Assembly: GCA_002413835.1 (NCBI GenBank) | Contig: DHXU01000006.1 | Span: 73,259-137,258 of the forward strand | DNA: 64,000 bases | Origin: Candidatus Saccharibacteria bacterium UBA5148 | Lineage (GTDB): Bacteria; Patescibacteriota; Saccharimonadia; Saccharimonadales; UBA4665 | Direction: 5' to 3' | Shown here: positions 34,180-42,781 of the stretch, in pieces | How the letters are laid out: each line of letters opens with the position of its first letter | Numbering within the stretch: position 1 is the stretch's first letter | Notes under the pieces: model-generated | The model's database searches: none | Seen by the model: only the letters and a program-made list of their open reading frames with translations | Told to the model about the DNA's origin: nothing | Made by a program: the position numbers and the translations under genes

Positions 34180-35319
34180 ATGACAGCAATATATCTTGAC
34201 CATGCGGCGGCAACGCCGCTCGACCCTACAGTGCAGGCGGCTATGGTTCCGTACTTTAGCAAGCATTTTTATAATCCCTCGGCCCTGTATGGTGCTGCTG
34301 AACGTGTCCGACACGATGTCGATACAGCCCGCAGTTCTGTAGCCCGGAGTCTCGGAGTCCGGCCAGCTGAAATTGTCTTTACGGCCGGCGGGTCGGAGGC
34401 CAACAATCTGGCGATCCACGGTGTTATGACTCGCTATCCTGGTGCCAGGCTGCTGATGAGCGCTATCGAGCACGATTCGGTGCTGGAGGCAGGTAAGCAG
34501 TTTGCGCATGACATGGTGTCGGTGACGGGGCAGGGGATTGTCGATACAGCGGCATTGAAGGAGCAGATCGACGATAATACGGTGATGATCAGCATCATGT
34601 ACGCCAATAACGAGATCGGGACCATTCAGCCGATCCGCGAGATCGGGCAGCTGATTGCCGCCATCCGCAAGGATCGCCGAAGCCGCGGTGTTGTTTTGCC
34701 GCTGTATTTTCATAGTGACGCCGCCCAGGCGGCCAATTATCTTGATCTGCAGGCGCCCAGGCTTGGCGTCGATCTGCTGACGCTGAACGGCGGTAAGATA
34801 TACGGGCCGAAGCAAAGCGGCTTGCTGTACGTTCGGGGAGGCGTCGAACTGCAACCCTTGATACGGGGCGGCGGTCAGGAACGGAATATCCGGAGCGGCA
34901 CCGAGAACGTGCCGGCAATCATCGGCTTCGCTGCGGCTCTGGAGATAGCTCAGCAGTCGCGCCATACTGAATCAAAGCGTCTAGCTGAACTGCAGCATTA
35001 TTTTTATGTACATCTGGCAGAGCTGCTTCCGGGGGCAGTTATAAATGGTTCCCGGAAAAAGCGCCTGCCGAATAATATCCATATCACCATTGCCGGTCAG
35101 GATAATGAACGTCTGCTGTTCCAGCTGGACGCCGCCGGAATTATGGCAGCCGCCGGCTCAGCCTGTAGTGCCAGCAGTGATACACCGTCCCACGTGCTGC
35201 AGGCTATCGGGCTTAGTGATGCTGCGGCCCGGGCCAGCCTGCGTTTCACCATGGGCCGCGCCACGACCCAGGCCGAGCTTGAGCATGTTATTCAGACACT
35301 GCGGGACCTGACACAGTAG
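34180..35319 (+). CDS. iscS: Cysteine desulfurase (NifS/IscS family)
   Basis: The 379-residue PLP enzyme takes sulfur from cysteine and passes it on as a persulfide. It shows the family motifs: YLDHAAATP (5-13), GGSEANNLAIHG (70-81), EHDS with His98, HSDAAQAAN (178-186), the PLP Lys at about 206 in NGGKIYGPK, and the catalytic loop GSACSASS with Cys329. TENV and SLRF/RAT motifs complete it. No scaffold (IscU) gene is adjacent, but mnmA lies in this window, so tRNA 2-thiouridylation is one likely user of the sulfur. Confidence 0.93.
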   Translation: MTAIYLDHAAATPLDPTVQAAMVPYFSKHFYNPSALYGAAERVRHDVDTARSSVARSLGVRPAEIVFTAGGSEANNLAIHGVMTRYPGARLLMSAIEHDSVLEAGKQFAHDMVSVTGQGIVDTAALKEQIDDNTVMISIMYANNEIGTIQPIREIGQLIAAIRKDRRSRGVVLPLYFHSDAAQAANYLDLQAPRLGVDLLTLNGGKIYGPKQSGLLYVRGGVELQPLIRGGGQERNIRSGTENVPAIIGFAAALEIAQQSRHTESKRLAELQHYFYVHLAELLPGAVINGSRKKRLPNNIHITIAGQDNERLLFQLDAAGIMAAAGSACSASSDTPSHVLQAIGLSDAAARASLRFTMGRATTQAELEHVIQTLRDLTQ

Positions 35320-35360
35320 CTGTTCGTCGGCAGCGATCACCAGAGACAGACCCCAGTTAC

Positions 35361-35388
35361 TTGCGGCTCAAACGAAAACGTTTATACT
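35361..35388 (+). promoter_or_regulatory. Promoter of the F1-like ATPase region
   Basis: TTGCGG (35361-35366) and TATACT (35383-35388) are spaced by 16 nt. The ATG at 35399 lies 10 nt after the -10 box. Confidence 0.5.
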
Positions 35389-35398
35389 TAAGCCTAAG

Positions 35399-36244
35399 AT
35401 GTTCCGTCTCAAACGCACCCTTGCCGCCGTCATTCTTCTGTGTCTGATTGGCAGCACAGCTCTTACTTCCTCACCGGTGACGGCTCAGGCTGTGACGCAT
35501 GCCTACAATACCGACAATCCACTGCAGCGCGGTATGATCGTCCGAATTACCGAAAAGGACAAGAACAAAGTCGAACCGCTGACGGAGCAGACATCGACCA
35601 AGATGGAAGGTGTTATCGTGGCTGCCAATGATGCACCGGTAACACTGTCGAATGCCGACACCAGCAAACAACAGGTCTTTGTTGCTAATACCGGCCACTA
35701 CAATGTTCTGGTCAGTAACCAGGACGGTCCGGTCAAAGCCAACGACTACTTATCGATCTCATCGCTGGCCGGAATCGCTATGAAAGCCGACACCAAGCAG
35801 TCTATCGTCGTCGGTAAGGCGCTGGAGAATTTTGATGGCAAGACGCGCGTCAGTTCCACGACATCTGTCAAGGATTCGACTGGCCGGACAGTCTCGGTGG
35901 CTATCGGACTTATTGCCGTTGATATAAATATTTCCCACAATCCGCTTGAGAAACAGACCGTCAGCCGCATACCTGGCGTCGCCTTCCTGCAGTCAGGTGC
36001 CAAGGCGGTCGTTAACAAGACAGTCGATCCGGCCCGCCTGTATCTGAGCTTGCTGCTGCTGATTGTGGCCGCCGCCATTGCCGGAGCTATTTTGTACGGA
36101 GGTGTGCGCAGCAGCATGGTGTCCATTGGCCGTAATCCGCTGGCCAAAACGTCCATTATGCACGGTCTGATACAAGTGGTGCTGGTCAGCATTATCATTT
36201 TCATAATCGGCATGATTGGGGTATATTTAATATTAAAGCTTTAG
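35399..36244 (+). CDS. Exported protein with subunit-c-like C-terminal hairpin
   Basis: The 281-residue protein has a signal peptide (about 6-30, ending VTAQ), an exported domain of about 180 residues that I do not recognise, and two C-terminal membrane helices (about 213-236 and 254-280). Between the helices lies VSIGRNPLAKTSIMHGLI, which resembles the polar loop and second helix of F-type subunit c (the A/S-I-G-R-N-P pattern). The position that should hold the proton-binding Glu or Asp appears to be Ser264. It lies just upstream of the F1-like genes, where a and c subunits are normally encoded. A role as a structural membrane anchor for the F1-like complex is inference. Confidence 0.5.
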   Translation: MFRLKRTLAAVILLCLIGSTALTSSPVTAQAVTHAYNTDNPLQRGMIVRITEKDKNKVEPLTEQTSTKMEGVIVAANDAPVTLSNADTSKQQVFVANTGHYNVLVSNQDGPVKANDYLSISSLAGIAMKADTKQSIVVGKALENFDGKTRVSSTTSVKDSTGRTVSVAIGLIAVDINISHNPLEKQTVSRIPGVAFLQSGAKAVVNKTVDPARLYLSLLLLIVAAAIAGAILYGGVRSSMVSIGRNPLAKTSIMHGLIQVVLVSIIIFIIGMIGVYLILKL

Positions 36245-36337
36245 CGTTTTATGTGTACCGGACGATCGCAGGATGCACAGGGTACGGCAGAAATGTGAAC
36301 TGCTGAAATGGGCTGACAGTATGGTGGGAATAAACAA

Positions 36338-36970
36338 ATGATGACATGGATAATCGTAGCAGGACTGGTACTACTCGGTAGTATGGCAGCCGTGCTTATT
36401 TATGTGACTCTGGAAAACAATATCGTACACAAGAAACCGAAGGCCAAAATGACCTCAGGCGGCGTCCGGGCGATTGACCAATCGGCTGACAAGCGGGTTG
36501 AAGAAATATTTAACGACGAATTCCGTGAAGAGCTCCGCAACCGCGGCCGGCTGCACTTTGAGAAGATTATTGGTGAGAACGCCATGTTTCTGCAGCAGGA
36601 CCTGCGGCTGACGACCAGCCAGCTCAATGAGTACATGAAGACCGAAATCACCCGCAAGCTGAAGGAAGAGTTCGCCAAGTACGAAGAGTCGATCATGGAC
36701 GCCAAACAGCTGGCCGTCGATTCAATCGAGAAAACTAATGCCGTCATCGACGAACAGCGCCAGCTACTGGGCAAGGAATTGCAGGAACAGGTGGCCGCCG
36801 AAAAGGCGCAGCTGATGAGCCGCTTCGAGTCCGATATGGCCCGGGTCGTCAACCACTATGTCCTGACGGCTATCGGCAACCAGATCGATATGAGCGACCA
36901 GCTGGGCTATATCATCAGCGAGCTGGAAGCCAATAAGAAAGAGATCATGAAGGATATTGCTAATGGCTAG
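36338..36970 (+). CDS. atpF: F-type ATPase subunit b-like protein
   Basis: The 210-residue protein has one N-terminal membrane helix (about 3-24) followed by a long, highly charged helical region (LKEEFAKYEESIMDAKQLAV, QRQLLGKELQEQVAAEKAQL) typical of the b-subunit stalk. It overlaps the next gene, the delta-like gene, by 8 nt. It is longer than a typical b subunit (about 160). It lies first in a continuous b-delta-alpha-gamma-beta-epsilon order, which supports the assignment. A b stalk normally links F1 to subunit a; no subunit a is encoded here. Confidence 0.75.
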   Translation: MMTWIIVAGLVLLGSMAAVLIYVTLENNIVHKKPKAKMTSGGVRAIDQSADKRVEEIFNDEFREELRNRGRLHFEKIIGENAMFLQQDLRLTTSQLNEYMKTEITRKLKEEFAKYEESIMDAKQLAVDSIEKTNAVIDEQRQLLGKELQEQVAAEKAQLMSRFESDMARVVNHYVLTAIGNQIDMSDQLGYIISELEANKKEIMKDIANG

Positions 36971-37541
36971 TAGCCCACAGCTGACGACACAGATAATCTC
37001 GCCGAGCGACCTGAAACGGGCCCGCCGAGAGGTTGAAGCTGTTGATGATTTTTTGCACCAGGCCGGTCTGCGCCAAGGTGGCAAAGCCGTCAAGATGCCG
37101 CAGACCAGCCGTCTGATAGAGGAGCTGGTCTCAGAACTGAAGGTCAATCTGCTTCAACCGGCAGACAGGGCGAAGATACTGAAATACCTGTCGGATCTGG
37201 TGACGAACGCCCCGGTACTGCACATCAGCTTCGCCAGCGAGCCTTCGGCTGCCTTCATGTCCAAACTGATAGTCTGGCTGCGCTTGAACATACATCCTCA
37301 GACACTGGTCCACCTCGGGCTGCAACCGTCTATCGCGGCCGGTTGTATCGTCCGGACTGCCAACAGACAGTTTGATTTCTCGCTGACTGAAGCCTTTGAA
37401 CAGCAGCGTAGCATACTTATTAGTAGTTTGAGTGATGAAAAAACTACTGCCGGGCCGGAAGAGACGAAGCGCATCGAGGCAGAGGCAATCGCTGACGCCT
37501 TGAAGGCCGAAAAAGCAAAAGAGCAGGAGGCCGCAGCATGA
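36963..37541 (+). CDS. atpH: F-type ATPase subunit delta-like protein
   Basis: The 192-residue protein starts at ATG 36963, 7 nt after AAGGAT; an earlier TTG is too close to that site. The first half is helical. The second half, LQPSIAAGCIVRTANRQFDF followed by SLTEAFEQQRSILI, resembles the end of delta subunits (the I-G-G-x-v-V-R-x-g-d-x-v-x-D-x-S motif). The C-terminus adds a charged Ala/Glu/Lys tail. Delta links the F1 head to the b stalk. Sequence is divergent, and the assignment depends partly on operon position. Confidence 0.7.
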   Translation: MASSPQLTTQIISPSDLKRARREVEAVDDFLHQAGLRQGGKAVKMPQTSRLIEELVSELKVNLLQPADRAKILKYLSDLVTNAPVLHISFASEPSAAFMSKLIVWLRLNIHPQTLVHLGLQPSIAAGCIVRTANRQFDFSLTEAFEQQRSILISSLSDEKTTAGPEETKRIEAEAIADALKAEKAKEQEAAA

Positions 37542-38965
37542 GCGACAACCGGCATTTTGACGCCCTGGTAAGCAAAGGCAATCCCGTCGGTGAAGTCATC
37601 GGCGTCGACCGCTTCCTGGTACGCGTCAAGGGCCTTCAGCCCGTCAATGTCCACGCCCTGATCATGTTCGACGATGGCAGCAAGGGCTTCGTCTATCAGA
37701 TCATGGAGGATCATACGATCGTCCTCCACTTGGGCAGTGTCCCGGTCATCGTCGGTGTCATGGCCGTCGTGCAGCACAACGAACTCGTCTCGAAGGTCGG
37801 CAAAGGCTTCATCGGCCGTGTTGTATCGGTAAATGGCGACCCGCTCGATGGCAAAGGCCCAATTACCGCCGAAAGCGCCTGGCCGATATTCAATCCGGCG
37901 CCGATGCTCTATGAGCGCGAACTGCTCGACAAGCAACTGGTAACTGGTGTGACGGTTATCGATGAGATGTTCCCGATCGTCCGCGGCCAGCGTATGGCGC
38001 TGATCGGCGACAGTAAGTCCGGTAAAAGCGCCCTGGCAACACAGGTAGCTATCAGCCAACGCGATACTGACGTCGTGGTTATCTATGTCCTGATAGCCAA
38101 GCGCCGCAGTGATGTCGACATGCTGCTGACCCGTTTGGAGAATACTAATGCCATGGGTACGGCTATCGTCGTAGTATCGACGATGTTTGAATCGCTGATT
38201 TCCAGCTATCTGGCACCATATGTGGCCTGTGCACTTGGCGAATATCTGTGGCAGAAACTCGATCAGGACGCCGTCATTATCTACGACGACCTGACCAGCC
38301 ATGCCCAGATTTACCGGGAAATCTCGCTGCTGGCCGAAACCAGCCCAGGCCGCGAATCATACCCAGGTGATATGTTCTATGCCCATTCATCGCTGCTGGA
38401 GCGTGCCGGCAAACTGAACCGCAATCATAAGACGCTGACGAGCATTCCTCTCGTTCTTGCCAACGGTGGCGACATTACGGCCTACATGCCGACTAACATC
38501 ATGTCCATCACCGACGGACAGTGGATCCTTGATATGAACATTTTCCGCGATACCATGCGCCCGGCCGTCAATACCGGACTGTCTGTGACTCGTGTCGGTG
38601 GTGTCGGCCAGAGCAAGCGCCAGAAGACGTTGCTGGCCCAGACACAGATTGCCCTGAACGCCTACAAGCAGGCCGAGCAGTTCGCCCACTTCGGTTCTGA
38701 GCTGGCTCTGACCGCCCAGAAGGACCTGGAGCGTGGTAAGCATATCTATGAACTGTTGAACCAGGCGCCGGAGGACACGTACAGCATCGCGGCCCAGACA
38801 TTGATGCTCGACATCATCATCAACCTGAAAGACGATCAGATGCTGGATGTCAAAAAAATGAAGGAACATGTCCTGGAATATTCAGTCAAGGTGAAGGACG
38901 ATAAGGATTTCGAGAAAAATCGCGATGAACTGCTCAAGAAGTCACTGGTGGAGTTGAAAAAATGA
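37538..38965 (+). CDS. atpA: F1-type ATPase subunit alpha, divergent
   Basis: The 475-residue protein begins in an ATGA overlap with the delta-like gene. It keeps the alpha-subunit frame: FIGRVVSVNGDPLDGKGPI (91-109), Walker A GDSKSGKS (157-164, usually GDRQTGKT), SPGRESYPGDMFYAHSSLLE (269-288), and PAVNTGLSVTRVGG, where Arg352 matches the catalytic arginine of alpha. It is about 30 residues shorter than usual at the N-terminus. The conserved central domains indicate a folded alpha subunit, while the P-loop wording and other usually invariant positions are unlike housekeeping alpha subunits. Confidence 0.88.
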   Translation: MSDNRHFDALVSKGNPVGEVIGVDRFLVRVKGLQPVNVHALIMFDDGSKGFVYQIMEDHTIVLHLGSVPVIVGVMAVVQHNELVSKVGKGFIGRVVSVNGDPLDGKGPITAESAWPIFNPAPMLYERELLDKQLVTGVTVIDEMFPIVRGQRMALIGDSKSGKSALATQVAISQRDTDVVVIYVLIAKRRSDVDMLLTRLENTNAMGTAIVVVSTMFESLISSYLAPYVACALGEYLWQKLDQDAVIIYDDLTSHAQIYREISLLAETSPGRESYPGDMFYAHSSLLERAGKLNRNHKTLTSIPLVLANGGDITAYMPTNIMSITDGQWILDMNIFRDTMRPAVNTGLSVTRVGGVGQSKRQKTLLAQTQIALNAYKQAEQFAHFGSELALTAQKDLERGKHIYELLNQAPEDTYSIAAQTLMLDIIINLKDDQMLDVKKMKEHVLEYSVKVKDDKDFEKNRDELLKKSLVELKK

Positions 38966-39810
38966 GGCGGCCGCAGGATATCGCTCTCGAAGAGGCTGAC
39001 ATGACCACCATCGTCGGTCTGACAAGTGCGTTCGAGAGCCTGGCCAGCATGCGCATTTCCCAGACCAAAACTCAGGTACTGCAGTCACAGGCCTTCTTCA
39101 ATGAGATCTGGCATATCTATTCGCAGCTGCGTATCGATAGCTTGTTCCGCTTCGGCCGGTCAGAAGATGAGAAGATCATCAAGAAAAGCCTGTTCATCGC
39201 CGTGACTGCCGAAGGCGGCTTCAGTGGAGACATCGACCAGAAGTTGATATCGGTGTTGCTGAAAGATTATGATCCTGCCAAACATGACCTGATCATCATC
39301 GGACACCACGGTGCGGTGCAGCTGGCTCAGTTGAAGGTTGAGTTTATGAAATCCTACAAACTGCCGGAGAAAGATGACCATATCAATGTCCAACCGCTTA
39401 TCGAATATGTCAAAAAATATCAATCAACACGAGTTTATTATCAGACCTATGTCTCGCTGACCGTCCAGGATGTCAAACGGATCGAGCTCAACAGCGCCGT
39501 TCAGTTGGCTGGTACGCAGGCCGGCGGCGCTGACGAGATCATCAGCGAAGAGACATATATCTTTGAACCGAATGCCTATGCCGTTGTTGGCCACTTGGAG
39601 CGTTCCATGATGGAGATTACCCTCAGCCAGGTTATCCTGGATTCCAAACTGGCCCAGTATGCCAGCCGTTTCCGGGCAATGACGGTAGCCCACGACCGGG
39701 CAGGTGAATCGTTAGCGGATCTGCACACACTGTATAACCGTACCAAGCGCAACATCGCCGATGAACGGCTCAAAGAAATCCTGAACGGCCGCAAAAAGGT
39801 GACAGTATGA
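38962..39810 (+). CDS. atpG: F1-type ATPase subunit gamma, divergent
   Basis: The 282-residue protein starts in an ATGA overlap with alpha. N- and C-terminal helices match the coiled-coil rotor: the C-terminal part YASRFRAMTVAHDRAGESLA and TLYNRTKRNIADERLKEIL correspond to the classic gamma motif A-S-R-x-x-A-M-x-x-A-x-x-N-A ... Y-N-x-x-R-Q-x-x-I-T-x-E. The central domain is strongly diverged. The usual Asp-Asn in the C-terminal motif is His-Asp here. It should be the rotating shaft. The partner ring is unclear because no canonical subunit c is present. Confidence 0.82.
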   Translation: MRRPQDIALEEADMTTIVGLTSAFESLASMRISQTKTQVLQSQAFFNEIWHIYSQLRIDSLFRFGRSEDEKIIKKSLFIAVTAEGGFSGDIDQKLISVLLKDYDPAKHDLIIIGHHGAVQLAQLKVEFMKSYKLPEKDDHINVQPLIEYVKKYQSTRVYYQTYVSLTVQDVKRIELNSAVQLAGTQAGGADEIISEETYIFEPNAYAVVGHLERSMMEITLSQVILDSKLAQYASRFRAMTVAHDRAGESLADLHTLYNRTKRNIADERLKEILNGRKKVTV

Positions 39811-41123
39811 ATAAAGGAATAATCCGGTCCGTTAAAGGCCTGGTCGTCGGTGTTGAATTCGACGATGACTATCCGGCGCTCGCCGAAGTACTGCTGGCGG
39901 ACGATGGCCAGGATTCGCCGCTGATGGTCGACCATGTCACCGTAAAGGGTAAAGTCATCTGCCTGAACGTCCGCGGCGTCCAGACGCTCCAAAAGGGCAT
40001 GGCAGCTGTCCGAACCGGTAAGAGCATCGAAATACCAGTCGGTACCGAGCTTATCGGCCGGGTCGTCGATGCCAATGGCCGACCGGTCGACGGCCGACCA
40101 CCCATCGTGGCAGCCAAAGGCAAGACTCTGGAATACCGCAGCATCTTTAAGAGCCCGGAACGTAGTACGAACTTCTCAGTCTCCAAGCCGGAAATCCTGG
40201 AGACCGGCATCAAGGTTATCGACTTCTTCACGCCGTTCGTCAAAGGCCGCAAGATTGGTATTATCGGCGGTGCCGGTGTCGGTAAGACGGTGCTCACCAT
40301 GGAGCTTATCAATAACGTCTCGCGTTCTGGCGCCGGTATGGCCTTCTTCGCCGGTATCGGTGAGCGCATCCGCGAGGGTCACGAACTGTTCCAGACGCTG
40401 GCCGATAATGACCTGTTGAAGAATACCTGCATGTTCTTCGGACAGATGGACCAGAACCCTGTACAGCGGGCCCTGATCGCGCTGTCAGCTGTTACACTGG
40501 CCGAGTATTTCCGTGATGAGCACAAAAAAGATATCCTGTTCTTCGCCGACAACATGTATCGCTACATCCAGGCCCGCAATGAGCTGTCGACCATCCTGGA
40601 CCAGATACCGGCCGAAGGTGGTTATGAGCCGACGCTGTTCTCAGACGTCAAGTTGCTGCAGGACCGCCTGAGTTCTAATGAACATGGTTCCATTACTGCC
40701 TTTCAGACCATCTACGTCCCGGCCGACGACTTATCTGACCCGGCCGTGCAGATGATTCAGCACGAGCTTGACGGAACGCTGGTTCTCAGCCGTAAAGTCG
40801 CCGAGCAGGGCATCCGTCCATCGGTAGACTTGTTGAAGTCGACCTCATCATTGTTATCACCAGATGTCGTTGGTGAGCGCCATTACATATTAAGCGTCCA
40901 GGTCCAGGCGCTGCTGCAGAAATACGAATCGCTGAAGGGAATCATTGCCATCATCGGTGAAAACGAACTGAGCCCCGAAGACCGCAACGACTTTGCCAAA
41001 GCCCGCAAGCTGGTCGATTATTTCACGCAAAAAATGTTCGTCATGGAGAAATTGAACGGAATTCCGGGTGAGTTCGTTACCCGCGAAGAGATGCTGTCGA
41101 AAATCGAAGAGATCATAATATAA
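39807..41123 (+). CDS. atpD: F1-type ATPase subunit beta, divergent
   Basis: The 438-residue catalytic subunit begins in an ATGA overlap with gamma. Walker A is GGAGVGKT (154-161), the catalytic Glu and Arg are in GERIREGHEL (Glu186), and DILFFADNMYRYIQARNELS matches the Walker B and Ala/Phe region. IPAEGGYEPTLFSDV replaces the usual MPSAVGYQPTL. Catalytic residues are all kept, so ATP hydrolysis or synthesis at the head should be possible. It is about 25-30 residues shorter than typical beta subunits. The divergence in normally invariant motifs parallels that in alpha. Confidence 0.9.
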   Translation: MNKGIIRSVKGLVVGVEFDDDYPALAEVLLADDGQDSPLMVDHVTVKGKVICLNVRGVQTLQKGMAAVRTGKSIEIPVGTELIGRVVDANGRPVDGRPPIVAAKGKTLEYRSIFKSPERSTNFSVSKPEILETGIKVIDFFTPFVKGRKIGIIGGAGVGKTVLTMELINNVSRSGAGMAFFAGIGERIREGHELFQTLADNDLLKNTCMFFGQMDQNPVQRALIALSAVTLAEYFRDEHKKDILFFADNMYRYIQARNELSTILDQIPAEGGYEPTLFSDVKLLQDRLSSNEHGSITAFQTIYVPADDLSDPAVQMIQHELDGTLVLSRKVAEQGIRPSVDLLKSTSSLLSPDVVGERHYILSVQVQALLQKYESLKGIIAIIGENELSPEDRNDFAKARKLVDYFTQKMFVMEKLNGIPGEFVTREEMLSKIEEIII

Positions 41124-41141
41124 GGACCATGAGGCAGCGCT

Positions 41142-41483
41142 ATGGCAGATGATAAAGATGAAAAGCCGGACGAAACACCGCCAGTTCAGGACACGACGGT
41201 CGAAAAAGACAGCTCCGGCAAAGCTGGCTCCAAAGGCGCTGCCCAGATGCATATCCGGGTCGCCTCACCGTTCAAGGTATTCTTTGACAGCAACGCTCTC
41301 AGCTTATCCGGCGAAAATGCCACCGGCCCGTTCGATATCCTGCCGCGGCACCATAACTTTATTTCACTATTGAATGAATGCGAACTGGCCATCAAAACGC
41401 ATACTGGCGTGACTAAAGTCCGCATATCCAGCGGCATCATGCACGTCAAGGCAGACCAGGTGATTATCTTCCTGAACGTCTAA
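41142..41483 (+). CDS. atpC: F1-type ATPase subunit epsilon-like protein
   Basis: The 113-residue protein has a polar, Asp/Lys-rich 35-residue N-terminal extension and then the epsilon beta-sandwich: MHIRVASPFKVFFDSNALSL and TGPFDILPRHHNFISLL fit the family motif (G-x-f-x-I-L-x-x-H). The C-terminal helical hairpin of canonical epsilon, which inhibits ATP hydrolysis, is absent. A GAGG lies about 7 nt upstream of the ATG. It ends the operon; the nested inverted repeat begins 15 nt later. Confidence 0.82.
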   Translation: MADDKDEKPDETPPVQDTTVEKDSSGKAGSKGAAQMHIRVASPFKVFFDSNALSLSGENATGPFDILPRHHNFISLLNECELAIKTHTGVTKVRISSGIMHVKADQVIIFLNV

Positions 41484-41497
41484 CATTGGTCTCTTTT

Positions 41498-41599
41498 GCA
41501 ACTTGCTCGGCTCACATTCGGCACTGTCCTGAGCTCGGCTTGTGCTCTAAAGTAGCACAAGCCTCGTGCGGAGGTTCCGATGTGAGCCGAGCAAGTTGC
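41498..41599. repeat. Nested inverted-repeat element after the F1-like operon
   Basis: Perfect 20-bp outer arms (41498-41517 and 41580-41599, beginning GCAACTTGCTCGG) enclose a perfect 10-bp inner hairpin, GGCTTGTGCT and AGCACAAGCC (41537-41546, 41554-41563). GCAC and GTGC between them can add another stem. No T-run follows either side, so it is not a standard terminator. The 8-mer GCTCGGCT occurs in both the outer and inner left arms. It may be a structured RNA 3' end, a cruciform or a small mobile element. Confidence 0.75.
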
Positions 41600-41683
41600 G
41601 CCTAAACAGTTCGTAATTCTGTGGCGCTCGCTACCCTCTCGGATTCGAAAAATGCTGAGTTGGCGTGATAGCGGGTTGGCGGC

Positions 41684-42667
41684 TTAGCCCAGAACGATGT
41701 AGTCGAAACCGAGACTGCTGTTGGACGGCGGCGTCGAGTTAGAACAGACACTGAAGGTGGTGGAGGTCCGGTTGACGTAGTATTGCACGCTGGAAGCGTC
41801 CGAGCTGGTCGGCGTGATGACGACGTGCGGTGTGCTGCTGAACTTCTTGTTGAAGTTCACGGTGACGAAGCAGCCTGCCGGTATGGTGCCACCGCCGGTA
41901 TTGATATTGATGCTACCGCTGGTGTCGGATCCGCTGATTGATACCGTGCCGCCACTGCCGAGTGCTGTGCCGTTGGACCTGCCGGGCGAGGCGCCACCAG
42001 CAACAATATGGCTGCTGAGCGCCAGATCGCCAAGTATTTGTAACTGGCTGGTAGCAATCTGTGGTGCCGATATGTTGCCTCCGAATGTGCCACCGCCGGT
42101 GACGCTCAGATTCTTTTTGACATTCAGCTGGCCGAGTACCGAAGTGTCGCCGCCAATAGTAAGTGTTTTATTTACCTGGACCTGGTCAAATGTGCTGTCT
42201 CCTGAGACGGTAATGCCAGGCAGGTTGAGCGAGCCGTTGACGTGGATCGTGCCGGCGACATCCAGGCTGTCCCGGATCAGCACCTTGCCTGCGAATACGG
42301 CGTTGGATTGGACGTTCAGGATCTGCTTCGGATCGCCGACGGTTGCGTCAGTCTTGGATAACTGGCTCAGTGCGTCCTGGGAAAGCGTCTGGCTGCTTAT
42401 CTTAGGATCCTCTTTGGTTGACTGCTTGATCATGGTGATCGCCAGGATACCACCGGCGATGACGAGCATCAGGATGAACAGCAATAGATAGATATTGACG
42501 CGGTGAGTGAGCTTTTTGATACCCTTCGGGCCGGATTTTGGAGCCGGAGTGGGTTGGCTATTAGTTGGTTGGCTATTGCCATCAGACGAGCTCTCTAGCG
42601 AGTCGGTTTCAATGACCGAGCCGCTGGTGTCTTCTGAATTCTCCGGCTTTTTGTTGTCTGTATCCAT
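41684..42667 (-). CDS. Membrane-anchored beta-solenoid protein with fibre-like C-terminal domain
   Basis: The 327-residue protein has a cytosolic N-terminus (Asp/Ser-rich, with the repeated NSQPTNSQPT), one membrane helix (about 59-81, LLLFILMLVIAGGILAITMI), then short repeats of a beta-solenoid type (for example DVAGTIHVNGSLNLPGITVS). A C-terminal domain of about 80 residues (VTVNFNKKFSSTPHVVITPT ... GFDYIVLG) resembles those of tail-fibre and H-type lectin-like proteins. It is likely displayed on the surface. It is the only reverse-strand gene in the second surface region. Confidence 0.6.
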   Translation of the reverse strand: MDTDNKKPENSEDTSGSVIETDSLESSSDGNSQPTNSQPTPAPKSGPKGIKKLTHRVNIYLLLFILMLVIAGGILAITMIKQSTKEDPKISSQTLSQDALSQLSKTDATVGDPKQILNVQSNAVFAGKVLIRDSLDVAGTIHVNGSLNLPGITVSGDSTFDQVQVNKTLTIGGDTSVLGQLNVKKNLSVTGGGTFGGNISAPQIATSQLQILGDLALSSHIVAGGASPGRSNGTALGSGGTVSISGSDTSGSININTGGGTIPAGCFVTVNFNKKFSSTPHVVITPTSSDASSVQYYVNRTSTTFSVCSNSTPPSNSSLGFDYIVLG

Positions 42668-42781
42668 ATGTCTGATGTTCGCTGTGAGTTAGCTATGCAA
42701 GCTTACTATACTAAATATCAGCATAAACGTAAACGGAATTGTCATTTATGCCATCCTGGGGCACAATAGGTAGAAGGTATT

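Noticed and set aside
37298..38302. Reverse-strand frame of 334 codons inside alpha
   Set aside because: It is antisense to a clearly conserved subunit and its Asp/His-rich product is typical of a shadow frame.
22641..41123. Alternative genetic code with UGA as Gly, as in some CPR groups
   Set aside because: UGA ends several clear genes (for example the first kaiB, the histidine kinase, delta, gamma), so the standard bacterial code applies.
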